A stretch of DNA of 55,817 bases, from assembly GCA_028279245.1 (NCBI GenBank), contig JANQOE010000135.1, positions 1 to 55,817 of the forward strand, in the 5' to 3' direction. The position numbers and the translations under genes were made by a program. Under the pieces are notes generated by a model. It saw only the letters and a program-made list of their open reading frames with translations, was not told where the DNA came from and made no database searches. This document shows, piece by piece, positions 32,584 through 40,694 of the stretch; position 1 is the stretch's first letter; every line of letters begins with the position of its first letter. The stretch comes from Alphaproteobacteria bacterium. GTDB lineage: Bacteria; Pseudomonadota; Alphaproteobacteria; UBA6615.

Positions 32584-33587
32584 TCCGCTGATTCCGGCTG
32601 GGCGCGCGGTGCTGCCGCCCGCGCCCGGCCGGATATTTCGACCGTCCGTTCCGGCAGCAGTCCTTTCGCGTAGCGCTGCAAGACAATCTGCAGCACCAGG
32701 CCGATCAGGAACACACGCAGAAACGCGCCCTGGGTGGCCCAGGCTTGGGGCACCCAGCCCCAACTGATCGTCGCATTGATGAAGACCTCGGTACTCGACC
32801 AGATCGTCCAGATCACGATCGCACCGAGAACGGCGCCACGGTTGTTGCCGCTGCCGCCGGCAATCAGCATCACCCACACCAGGAACGTGGTGAGCAGGGG
32901 TTCGGTTGCTTCCGGACCGATGAACTTGAAGGAGTGGGCCATGAGGGCGCCGCCCAACCCCATGACCATCGAGCCGAAGACAAAGGATTGAAGGCGGAGC
33001 TGTTCGACGTCTTTGCCGACGGCGCTGGCGGCGATGTCGTCATCGCGGATGGCGCGCATCACCCGACCCCAGGGTGCATGAGCGCCCCTTTGGATCAGCA
33101 CATAGACGAACAGGACGATCACCAGCACGACCGCCAGAAATGCGAACTGTGCCTGGGGTGCCGGCAGCCCTTCGAAGGGGCGCGGGATGTTGGAAATGCC
33201 ACGGCTGCCGTTGGTCAGCCATGCCTCGTTCTTGAGGATCAGGCGCAAGATCTCGGCGATACCGATCGTCGCCATTGCCAAGTAGTCGCTGCGCAGGCGC
33301 AGACAGATCCGCCCGACCGCATAGGCGACGATCCCGGAGAACAACATCGCGGCGGCCAATCCGACCGGGATCGGCAAATCGAAGCCGCCGACATGATTCG
33401 GCGTGGGCGGCGCCGTCAGCAGCGCGCTGGAGTAAGCTCCGATGGCGAAGAAACCGGCAATGCCGGCGTTGAACAGACCGGTGAAACCCCACTGAATGTT
33501 GAGACCGAGGCACAGGACTGCGTAGATGCCGCCCATCGTCAGCAGGGCGACAGCATACATCATCAGGCCGAACAGCGAATCGCTCAT
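32580..33587 (-). CDS. livM: LIV-type ABC transporter permease LivM (third system)
   Basis: Inner-membrane permease, 335 residues: CLGLNIQWGFTGLFNAGIAG near residue 30, LRLRSDYLAMATIGIAEILR near 100, the coupling region APWGRVMRAIRDDDIAASAVGKD near 180, and a proline-rich charged C-terminal tail. It overlaps the livH stop by ATGA. No LivG or LivF gene accompanies this permease pair anywhere in the cluster. Confidence 0.92.
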   Translation of the reverse strand: MSDSLFGLMMYAVALLTMGGIYAVLCLGLNIQWGFTGLFNAGIAGFFAIGAYSSALLTAPPTPNHVGGFDLPIPVGLAAAMLFSGIVAYAVGRICLRLRSDYLAMATIGIAEILRLILKNEAWLTNGSRGISNIPRPFEGLPAPQAQFAFLAVVLVIVLFVYVLIQRGAHAPWGRVMRAIRDDDIAASAVGKDVEQLRLQSFVFGSMVMGLGGALMAHSFKFIGPEATEPLLTTFLVWVMLIAGGSGNNRGAVLGAIVIWTIWSSTEVFINATISWGWVPQAWATQGAFLRVFLIGLVLQIVLQRYAKGLLPERTVEISGRARAAAPRAQPESAD

Positions 33588-34477
33588 CGGAACACCCGGC
33601 CGCTGAACAGCCCGGCAGGCCGCCAGATCAGCAGTGCCACCATGATCGCGAAGGCAACACCGGTCTTGTAGCTTGGCGCCAGCAGCGGCGCGTCAGAGAG
33701 CCATGGGTAGGATGACAACTCCTCCGCCACCCCGATCACCATGCCGCCGGCGATTGCGCCGTAAGGTTTGCCAATACCGCCGAGGATCGCCGCGGCGAAC
33801 ACCGGCAGCAATAGATTCCACCCCATGGTGCCGGTCAGTTGCGTATCCATGCCGAGGAACACACCGGCTGCCGCGGCCAAACCGGCGCCGATGACCCAGG
33901 TCCACGCAATGATCTGGGTGTGGCTCACCCCGGTGATTGCCGCCAGCGATGGGTTGTCGCTCATCGCCCGCATCGCTTTGCCGGTCCGCGTGCGCGACAA
34001 GAACAAGTGCAACATCGCCACCAACACGATCGCCCCGACGACCATGTAGATGTGGCGCTCGGCAATGCGCAGGGAGTCGAAGAAGATGAGCGGCCGTTGA
34101 ATCCCCGTCTGGTATGACTCGATCTGCACGCCCCAAAAGAACTGCACGGCGGAGCGGATCATCAGGGCAATACCGAAGGAGGCGATGACGATGACGATCG
34201 TCCGGCCCTTCCGCAATGGGCGATAGAAGAAGTGGTCGATACCGACCGCAATCGCCGCCGTTGCGGCCATCGCGAACGGCACGACAGCGATCGCCGGCCA
34301 ACCGCTCACGATGACGAAACTCAGCGCGATGTAGGCGCCGAGGGTCATCATGTCGCCATGGGCGAAATGGGCGAACCGCAGGATCCCAAACAACAGCGAA
34401 ACGCCAATGGCACCAAGGGTATAGATGCTGCCGAGGACCAGGCCTGGGATCAGGTAGAAATTGACGAACTCGAGCAC
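33584..34477 (-). CDS. livH: LIV-type ABC transporter permease LivH (third system)
   Basis: Inner-membrane permease, 297 residues: GLVLGSIYTLGAIGVSLLFG, RFAHFAHGDMMTLGAYIAL, the coupling segment TRTGKAMRAMSDNPSLAAITGV and ILGGIGKPYGAIAGG. The start is a GTG (LEFVNFYLIP follows) with an AGAGGG nine bases upstream. It and LivM are probably expressed from a promoter in the gap upstream (34478-34825), where I could not recognise clear hexamers on the minus strand. Confidence 0.92.
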   Translation of the reverse strand: MLEFVNFYLIPGLVLGSIYTLGAIGVSLLFGILRFAHFAHGDMMTLGAYIALSFVIVSGWPAIAVVPFAMAATAAIAVGIDHFFYRPLRKGRTIVIVIASFGIALMIRSAVQFFWGVQIESYQTGIQRPLIFFDSLRIAERHIYMVVGAIVLVAMLHLFLSRTRTGKAMRAMSDNPSLAAITGVSHTQIIAWTWVIGAGLAAAAGVFLGMDTQLTGTMGWNLLLPVFAAAILGGIGKPYGAIAGGMVIGVAEELSSYPWLSDAPLLAPSYKTGVAFAIMVALLIWRPAGLFSGRVFR

Positions 34478-34825
34478 GGGCCAACCCTCTAGCAGAGATC
34501 ATACGCCCCAACAAATGATGCGCCATGCCCTTGTCCTGGGTCGCCGATCCGACCAATATGTGGCCGACCCGCGCCACCCAGGGCGGCCCTCACCGAAGAG
34601 GAGGTTTCATGACAGCGATTGTATGCCGGCCGGCTGGTGGAGTGCGGCGCGCCCGGTAACCTGCGGCCTCGGGAACTACGGCGTTCCTGAAGACCTGTCT
34701 CGACCCCGCTTCGTCTCGACCTAGCCAAGCATCCGTTCACCTTCCGCGGCCGTGGAGGGGATGGGTGGTTTTTGCCGTTCAGACGAACGCGCGCGCCCCA
34801 GGGCGCACGCACAGGTACGAGACCG
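34478..34825. other. 348-base gap between divergent livH and rsgA
   Basis: No convincing conserved gene is seen on either strand. The gap must hold the promoters of the livH-livM pair (minus) and rsgA (plus), but I find no clear hexamers. The one notable item is a 16-codon plus-strand frame at 34609-34659 with a strong ribosome-binding site, listed separately. The later part (about 34740-34825) is GC-rich and runs into the rsgA start. Confidence 0.5.
34609..34659 (+). CDS. Candidate 16-codon open reading frame with strong ribosome-binding site
   Basis: ATG preceded by GAGGAGG with a four-base spacer, then codons for MTAIVCRPAGGVRRAR and TAA. It is short, arginine-rich and has one cysteine. 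It lies about 170 bases upstream of rsgA on the same strand and could be a leader peptide, a degraded gene start, or chance. Nothing but the ribosome-binding site supports it. Confidence 0.25.
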   Translation: MTAIVCRPAGGVRRAR

Positions 34826-35881
34826 ATGACATCACACATTTCTGATCTGGCCGATTTCGGCTGGAATGCCTTCTTTAGCTCCCAACTCGAAGCAGGCGAT
34901 CTCACTCAACAACATCCGGTGCGGGTCAAAGCCGTGCATCGCGGTGGCCTTGACATCATGGCCCCAGGCGTCGACCGGCTGATCGCACCGTTCCGCGCCG
35001 CGGATAACGAGGAATCGCAAGCGACAGTTGGCGATTGGCTGTTGGTCGACCAATCGACGGGCCGCGGGCGGCGCCTGTTGCGCCGGCGCAGCTTGTTCAA
35101 GCGCCGCGCCGCGGGCACTGGCCGGCAGCTGCAATTGATCGCGGCCAATGTGGACACGCTGTTCGTCGTGTCTTCCTGCAATCAGGACTTCAACAGCGCC
35201 CGGCTGGAACGCTATCTGGCACTGGCGCGCGAGGCGGAGGTCACGCCGGTCATTGTTTTGACCAAGGCCGACATGACCGACTGTGCAGAGGACTACGCGC
35301 GAACCGCGACCAAGCTGTTGCCCGGGCTGCTGGTGGAAACCATCGATGCACGTGACCCCGACACCGTGGCGTGTCTGGCGCCCTGGTGCGGGCGTGGCCA
35401 GACCGTGGCGCTGGTCGGCTCGTCGGGAGTCGGGAAGTCGACGTTGGTCAATACGATGGCGGGCACGGCGACCGCCGCAACGCGCGGCGCACGTAGCGAT
35501 GACGACAAAGGACGCCACACGACGACGGCTCGCAGTCTGCACCGATTGCCAGCGGGCGGCTGGCTAGCCGACACCCCTGGCATGCGCGAACTCGGGTTAA
35601 CCGACGCGCAAGCCGGGATCAAGGATGTGTTCGCCGACATTGTGGCGTTGGCTGAGCATTGCCGCTTCGCGGATTGCGCCCATGAAACCGAACCGGGCTG
35701 CGCGCTCCAGGCCGCCCTGGCCGATGGCCGTCTCGAGCCTGCGCGGGTCAAGCGGTGGCGCAAATTGATCGCCGAAGACGCCCGAAACACCGAAACCCTC
35801 GCCGAACGCCGCGCCCGCCACCGCGCATTCGGCAAGAAAGTGAAGGGGATCATGCGCGAGAAACGCCGCTTGGTGGACTAG
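34826..35881 (+). CDS. rsgA: Ribosome small-subunit-dependent GTPase RsgA
   Basis: A 351-residue circularly permuted GTPase that helps late maturation of the 30S subunit. The domain order is an OB fold (about 1-105), then G4 TKAD near 155 ahead of G1 GSSGVGKST near 205, with G3 DTPGMRELGL near 255, as in all RsgA proteins. The C-terminal zinc knuckle is seen in CRFADCAHETEPGC, followed by the basic tail RAFGKKVKGIMREKRR. The start MTSHISDLADFG is chosen as the first fitting ATG; eighteen more codons upstream look like non-coding DNA. It stands alone among transport genes. Confidence 0.94.
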   Translation: MTSHISDLADFGWNAFFSSQLEAGDLTQQHPVRVKAVHRGGLDIMAPGVDRLIAPFRAADNEESQATVGDWLLVDQSTGRGRRLLRRRSLFKRRAAGTGRQLQLIAANVDTLFVVSSCNQDFNSARLERYLALAREAEVTPVIVLTKADMTDCAEDYARTATKLLPGLLVETIDARDPDTVACLAPWCGRGQTVALVGSSGVGKSTLVNTMAGTATAATRGARSDDDKGRHTTTARSLHRLPAGGWLADTPGMRELGLTDAQAGIKDVFADIVALAEHCRFADCAHETEPGCALQAALADGRLEPARVKRWRKLIAEDARNTETLAERRARHRAFGKKVKGIMREKRRLVD

Positions 35882-35890
35882 GCCGCGAGC

Positions 35891-35920
35891 GAGGGGCCTG
35901 GTCAGGATGACCCTCCCCTC
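35891..35920 (+). terminator. Possible rsgA transcription end hairpin
   Basis: Ten bases after the rsgA stop, GAGGGG...CCCCTC arms (35891-35896 and 35915-35920) enclose an inner GGTCA/TGACC stem, interrupted by a small internal loop. No T-run follows, so it may be a rho-dependent or stabilising end. Confidence 0.4.
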
Positions 35921-35955
35921 GGCTGGGCCTTTCACCCGTCGCCACTGGGCATGTT

Positions 35956-35998
35956 TGATATGTGATACCCGGTTCCATATTTGATACTGGCCTGATAT
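35956..35998 (+). promoter_or_regulatory. Four TGATAY repeats upstream of the ribose-type ABC operon
   Basis: TGATAT (35956), TGATAC (35963), TGATAC (35982) and TGATAT (35993) occur in direct orientation in 43 bases, ending about 60 bases before the binding-protein ATG. A TTGACG lies just after (36003-36008) and could be a -35 element. Repeated hexamers at a promoter suggest a transcription-factor binding array, but no regulator gene is adjacent. Confidence 0.4.
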
Positions 35999-36058
35999 AA
36001 GGGTTGACGATGGTCTTGAAAGAGCCGGCGTCTGACCGGCTGTACTCGGAGGAATCCC

Positions 36059-37234
36059 ATGGGAAGATATTCGATTAGCGCCTTGGCGGCCGGCCTGGCA
36101 CTTGCGTTCTCACCAGCGGTTCACGCTCAGGATGTAAATGGGGCGATTGCTGGACTGCCGGCGGAACTGAAGTCGCTTTATGACACCGCACCGCAGACGG
36201 TGTTGCCATCCGCCTGGGACGAATGGACGCCGCCGGCCCAACCCTGGCGCTGGTGCCACTCGGAATCATTCCAAGGGAACCCCTGGCGCGTCACTGTGAC
36301 CAACGAGCTGCGGCGGTTGGCCGAGGGGCTGGACGGTGTCGAGAGCTTTGAAGTTGCTGACTCGAACGGCGACCCCAGCCAGCAGATCAATCAGATCCGG
36401 ACCTTCATCGATAAGGGCTGCAGCGTGATCACGTCGATCCCGGGGTCGGCGACGGCGCTTGACGATGCGGTGGCGGCCGCCGCGGAGGCCGGCATTCCCT
36501 TCATCACCGCAGCGGGGTCGGTGACCAGCTCGCAGGCGATCAACGTCGATTCCAACTTCGCCTGGTGGGGCGAGCAGATGATCGAGGCGATCGCTACGGC
36601 TTTGCCCGACGGCGGCAACATCTTGATGGTCGAGGGGATCGCCGGTCACCCGATCGTCGTGCAGGAGCGTGAGGGTGCGGACGATGCGCTCGCTAAGCAT
36701 CCGAACCTCAACGTGTCGCGCAGCGTCAACGGAAACTGGACCGCCAACGTCACCAAGACGGTGGTGCTGCAGGCCCTGGCGACAAATCCAGCGCCGATCG
36801 ACGCGGTTTGGACCACGGGCAGTGAAAGCCGGGTGGTGGCCGAGGCCTTTGCACAAGCCGGGCGGCCGACGCCGCTGATCACCGGTTCGATCACCGGCGA
36901 TGCTTTGGGCTACTGGAAGGAAAACCCGGACGGTTACCGTTTCGACGGCCATGCCGTGTTGCCGCATCTGGCGGCGCAAACGCTGTACCGGGTCGCGGCG
37001 CGGATGCTGGACGGGCAGAAGCCGATCGTGAATACACTGCTGATGCCGATCCCGGCGGTCCATCAGGCCGACTTCGACGGTTGGTATGAGGACTGCATGA
37101 CACCGGACGCGGTTTCGGTCTTTCCAATCCCGCCGGTCGATCCCGTCTCCGAAGAGTTGATCGACGCCTACTTCACCAACCCAGCACCGACGCCGGGCTG
37201 GGATTACGCAGACGTGCCGGGCGCCTGCGAATAA
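36059..37234 (+). CDS. Ribose-type (CUT2) ABC transporter substrate-binding protein
   Basis: Periplasmic receptor of 391 residues with a Sec signal (ISALAAGLALAFSPAVHAQ). The type I LacI-like sugar-binding fold is seen in NGDPSQQINQIRTFIDKGCSV, SIPGSATALDDAVAAAAEAG, IPFITAAGSV and VWTTGSESRVVAEAFAQAG. It is longer than E. coli RbsB (about 296 residues), with an extra N-terminal stretch (DVNGAIAGLPAELKSLYDTA) and a long C-terminal tail ending VPGACE, whose cysteine may pair with another in the mature protein. A GGAGG precedes the ATG. It opens a five-gene operon. The sugar is unknown. Confidence 0.9.
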   Translation: MGRYSISALAAGLALAFSPAVHAQDVNGAIAGLPAELKSLYDTAPQTVLPSAWDEWTPPAQPWRWCHSESFQGNPWRVTVTNELRRLAEGLDGVESFEVADSNGDPSQQINQIRTFIDKGCSVITSIPGSATALDDAVAAAAEAGIPFITAAGSVTSSQAINVDSNFAWWGEQMIEAIATALPDGGNILMVEGIAGHPIVVQEREGADDALAKHPNLNVSRSVNGNWTANVTKTVVLQALATNPAPIDAVWTTGSESRVVAEAFAQAGRPTPLITGSITGDALGYWKENPDGYRFDGHAVLPHLAAQTLYRVAARMLDGQKPIVNTLLMPIPAVHQADFDGWYEDCMTPDAVSVFPIPPVDPVSEELIDAYFTNPAPTPGWDYADVPGACE

Positions 37235-37294
37235 AGCTGGTGTAGGGTTGGTCCCAGTCTATCCTCCCCACTGGGACCGATCCGACCGGCTGTC

Positions 37295-38032
37295 ATGCTG
37301 CGTATCAACGGGCTGTCGAAGAGCTACGGCGAAACGAAGGCGCTACAAGACGCCGACATCGCGTTCGAGGCCGGGACTGTTCACGCCATTCTTGGCGAGA
37401 ACGGTTCGGGGAAAAGTACACTCGTCAAACTACTGTCCGGGATCGTCACACCCGACCGCGGGACCATTGAACTGGATGGCACCGCGCTGAGAGGTGGCGA
37501 TCCGCGGGCGTATCAGGCGGCCGGGCTGGCGACGGTCTTCCAAGAGGTGCTAATCGCGCCGGACTTATCGGTGGCCGAGAACATCCTGCTTGGCATGGAT
37601 ATGCCGACGCGCTGGGTCGTGCCACGGGCCGACCGCCTGCGGGTGGCGGGCGAAGCATTGGCCAAGTTCGCGACCACACAAGTGGGGCTTGAGGAAGAGG
37701 CGGGCCGGTTGCCGCTGGCTGCACAGCAACTCGTGGTGCTGGCGCGCGCGGTTGCGCGGCAGCCTCGGGTGCTGATCCTCGATGAGGTCACAGCGGCGTT
37801 GGATTTCGCGGACCGCGGGTCGGTGTTCCGGTTTGTGCGGCGCCTCGTCGACGAGGGCTGCATGATAATCTTCATCACCCATCGCATGGATGAAGTCATG
37901 GAGTTGTCGGATCGTCTCTCCATCCTCCGCAGCGGCCGGGTGGTGCATACCGAGACGTGCGGTGATTCGACACCGGCCGAGCTGTTGCGGGCGATGGCGC
38001 CGCAGACGGCGGAGCAACTCAGTCATGACTGA
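37295..38032 (+). CDS. Ribose-type ABC ATPase, N-terminal half (split RbsA)
   Basis: A 245-residue protein equal to the first nucleotide-binding domain of RbsA/MglA. Walker A GENGSGKS is at 34-41 and Walker B is VLILDEVTAALD with Asp163-Glu164, where Val165 replaces the usual proline of DEPT. The signature is degenerate, LPLAAQQ at 139-145 in place of LSxGxQQ. In the usual family both domains form one chain of about 500 residues; here the frame ends in LSHD and the second half follows in another frame with an 8-base overlap. The missing-signature domain supplies the intact Walker motifs. Confidence 0.88.
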   Translation: MLRINGLSKSYGETKALQDADIAFEAGTVHAILGENGSGKSTLVKLLSGIVTPDRGTIELDGTALRGGDPRAYQAAGLATVFQEVLIAPDLSVAENILLGMDMPTRWVVPRADRLRVAGEALAKFATTQVGLEEEAGRLPLAAQQLVVLARAVARQPRVLILDEVTAALDFADRGSVFRFVRRLVDEGCMIIFITHRMDEVMELSDRLSILRSGRVVHTETCGDSTPAELLRAMAPQTAEQLSHD

Positions 38033-38753
38033 AGCGGCGCTGGCGGCCAACGAGGTCGCGCTACGGGCCGGTGCAGCGCCGATCAGCAACGAGGTCAGTG
38101 GCGGCGAGATTGTCGGCTTGGCTGGTCTCGACGGCCACGGGCAGGAGCGGTTTCTGAAGATACTGGCCGGACTGGAGACAGCGGCATCTGGCGCCGTCAG
38201 TTTTGGTGAAAGCCCGGTCCACGGTTTTTACGATGCCGTGTCCAAGGGTATTGCGTATCTGGGCCGTGACCGCCGAGCAACGGGGATCTTCAGCTCGCTA
38301 TCGATCCTCGACAACTTTGCCATCTCGACCGTTTGGCACGACGTGCGAAGCGGATTGATCAGCCGGCGGGCGCGGCGGCAACGGTATGAATCGTTCAAGG
38401 AGCGATTGTCGGTGGTGGCGCCCGATCCACGGCTGTCGATCACGACCCTATCCGGCGGGAATCAGCAGAAGATCCTGTTGGCACGGCTAATGGCCATGGA
38501 ACCGCAGGTCTATCTGTTGAACGACCCGACCCGGGGCGTTGACGTCGCAACGCGCCACGTGCTGTACGGCGTGTTTCGCGAACTCGCCGCCGCGGGCACG
38601 TCGATCGTCATTCTGTCGACGGAGATTGAGGAGATCCTGTTGCTCTGCGACCGCGTGCTGGTGTTTCGCGAGGACACGGTCGCGGCCGAAATCGCCGGCG
38701 CCGAGATGACCAACGAGCGGGTGATCTCGGTAATGTTCGGCGAGCCGCAATGA
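38025..38753 (+). CDS. Ribose-type ABC ATPase, C-terminal half (split RbsA)
   Basis: A 242-residue protein equal to the second nucleotide-binding domain of RbsA. The Walker A region is GLDGHGQE, without the lysine, as is normal for domain 2 of this family. The signature LSGGNQQK at 142-149 is intact. Walker B reads VYLLNDPTRGVDV, so the usual Asp-Glu pair is Asn166-Asp167. The start ATG lies inside the end of the first half (ATGACTGA), so translation is coupled and the two halves should be made in equal amounts. Its stop overlaps the next permease start. Confidence 0.87.
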   Translation: MTEAALAANEVALRAGAAPISNEVSGGEIVGLAGLDGHGQERFLKILAGLETAASGAVSFGESPVHGFYDAVSKGIAYLGRDRRATGIFSSLSILDNFAISTVWHDVRSGLISRRARRQRYESFKERLSVVAPDPRLSITTLSGGNQQKILLARLMAMEPQVYLLNDPTRGVDVATRHVLYGVFRELAAAGTSIVILSTEIEEILLLCDRVLVFREDTVAAEIAGAEMTNERVISVMFGEPQ

Positions 38754-39706
38754 GAGCGTCGGACAGCAGTCTTGCCACGCTCTGGCAGCGCACGAGCTTC
38801 GGCGGCGTGCTGCTATTGGTGTTGCTGATAGCGAACATCTTTTTGAACCCGCCACGGTTCGTCTTCACGAATTGGGGCACGCTGATCGGGTTGGCGGCGC
38901 CGCTGATCGGTGCCGCAATCGCGTCGACGCCGGCCATTCTGGCGGGACGCGGCGGGCTCGATCTGTCGGTCGGGCCGTTGATGGGGTTCGTCAACGCTAT
39001 CGTCATCAAGGTGCTGTTCCTCGACAACGGTATCGCGTCGCCATTCGTCATTGTCCCGGTGGCACTGATCACGGGCCTGGTGGTCGGCTGCATCAACGGG
39101 TTCCTGGCGGCGGTCCTCCGCATTCAGCCGATCGTGGCGACGCTTGGGACCTTCCTCGTGCTGACTGGTGTGACCTTGACGATCCTGCCGGCACCGCTGG
39201 GGCCGGCGCCGGATTGGCTAAAGAGCCTCGCGGGTCCGCTGTCGATCGTGCCGCTGGCTGCGATCTTCCTGATTTGGGCCGCGGTCAAGCGGCTTCCCAT
39301 CTTCGGTCAACTGATGGCGGTCGGCAGCGATGACCGCGCGGCGTTCACCGCGGGCGTACCGGTCACGCAGGTTCGTTTCTTTGCCTATGCTTTTGGCGGC
39401 ATGTTGAGCGGCATTGCCGGGTTGATGCTGACGTCGCTGATAGGTTCGGCTGATCCGAATATCGGGCCGACATTCACCTTGACGGCCATCGCCGCGGTGG
39501 CACTCGGTGGGGTGAGCCTGGCAGGTGGACGCGGTTCGATCACCGGGGCGACGACTGGTGCGCTGGTGATCTTCCTACTGCAGAGCGTGCTGACGACCTT
39601 CAACGTGTCGACCCATCTGCTGCAATTGGCCAACGGCGCCATTCTGGTCACGGCGGTGGTACTGACCGCATTGCAGGATCGGTTGCAGCGAGGTGGGGCA
39701 CGATGA
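38750..39706 (+). CDS. Ribose-type ABC transporter permease (RbsC family), first copy
   Basis: Inner-membrane permease, 318 residues: LIGLAAPLIGAAIASTPAIL, GGLDLSVGPLMGFVNAIV, GLVVGCINGFLAAVLRIQPIVATLGTFLVLTG and LGGVSLAGGRGSITGATTGA, the marks of RbsC/AraH/XylH permeases. It overlaps the ATPase and the second permease by ATGA junctions. Two permease genes imply a heterodimeric channel. Confidence 0.9.
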   Translation: MRASDSSLATLWQRTSFGGVLLLVLLIANIFLNPPRFVFTNWGTLIGLAAPLIGAAIASTPAILAGRGGLDLSVGPLMGFVNAIVIKVLFLDNGIASPFVIVPVALITGLVVGCINGFLAAVLRIQPIVATLGTFLVLTGVTLTILPAPLGPAPDWLKSLAGPLSIVPLAAIFLIWAAVKRLPIFGQLMAVGSDDRAAFTAGVPVTQVRFFAYAFGGMLSGIAGLMLTSLIGSADPNIGPTFTLTAIAAVALGGVSLAGGRGSITGATTGALVIFLLQSVLTTFNVSTHLLQLANGAILVTAVVLTALQDRLQRGGAR

Positions 39707-40674
39707 CCCTTAATCGGCACTTGTTTGCGGCGGCACAGGCCCGTGTGGTTGGCGCGTTGCTGGTGGCGCTCGCATTGCATGCGGCGGGCACGTTGCTGAT
39801 CCCCGGTTATTCGTCGCCATTTGCCCTGCGCGCCATGCTGGTCATCGCCTCAATCCTGGCGGTGGCGTCGGTCGGACAGACCCTCGTCATCATCCTTGGC
39901 GGCATCGACTTGTCGATCCCGTTCGTGATCGGATTTGCCAACGTCGTGGCGGCCAAACTGTTCGGTGATGGCTGGAACTTTGGGGTAGTGTGCGCTGTGG
40001 TGGCGATCGCGGCGCTGCTGATTGGCGGATTCAACGGGTACATCTCGCGCGCGGTGGGGATTCATCCGCTGATCGTGACGCTTGGGACGGGCATGACGGT
40101 GCAGGGGGCGGTCTTGCTGTGGACGGCGGGGTTCCCGTCCGGGTCGGCGCCACAGGCGGTGTCGGACTTCGTTTCCATTGGCGGCTCGATCGGCCCGATA
40201 CCGGTGCCCCTCGTCGTGCCGAGCGTTGCGGTGATGACCGTGGTCATTGTGCTGGTCCTGGCCCTGACGCCCTATGGACGCCGACTCTACGCCATGGGCA
40301 GCAACCCGCAGGCGGCGGCCCTGGCATTGATCAAGCCGGTGCAGATGTGGGTCATCACCTATGCGCTCAGCGCGCTGTTCGCGGCAATGGCCGGTGTATT
40401 GCTGCTAGGATTCACCGGTTCGGCCTATGGCGAGGTGGGGCAGCCCTACCTGTTCCAGACGATTGCGGCCGTGGTGATCGGCGGTACGGTCCTGGTCGGT
40501 GGGATCGGCGGGTATTTGGGTACGATCGCAGGGGTGCTTGTACTGTCCGAGATCAACACGGTGCTGATCGGTTTGGGGCTGAGCGCATCGTCGATCCAGG
40601 CGGTCCTCGGAGTGGTGATCGTCGCGCTGGTTTCATTCTACGGGCGCGAACGCCACGTCCGCGAGATGATCTGA
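39703..40674 (+). CDS. Ribose-type ABC transporter permease (RbsC family), second copy
   Basis: Inner-membrane permease, 323 residues: GQTLVIILGGIDLSIPFVIGFANVVAAK, GGFNGYISRAVGIHPLIVTLGTGMTVQG, GRRLYAMGSNPQAAAL and VVIGGTVLVGGIGGYLGTIAG. It is the last gene of the operon and converges, with a 20-base gap, on the CaiB-type gene on the other strand. It is a diverged paralogue of the preceding permease. Confidence 0.9.
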   Translation: MTLNRHLFAAAQARVVGALLVALALHAAGTLLIPGYSSPFALRAMLVIASILAVASVGQTLVIILGGIDLSIPFVIGFANVVAAKLFGDGWNFGVVCAVVAIAALLIGGFNGYISRAVGIHPLIVTLGTGMTVQGAVLLWTAGFPSGSAPQAVSDFVSIGGSIGPIPVPLVVPSVAVMTVVIVLVLALTPYGRRLYAMGSNPQAAALALIKPVQMWVITYALSALFAAMAGVLLLGFTGSAYGEVGQPYLFQTIAAVVIGGTVLVGGIGGYLGTIAGVLVLSEINTVLIGLGLSASSIQAVLGVVIVALVSFYGRERHVREMI

Positions 40675-40694
40675 ACGCAGGCTCCGTTCGGCGT

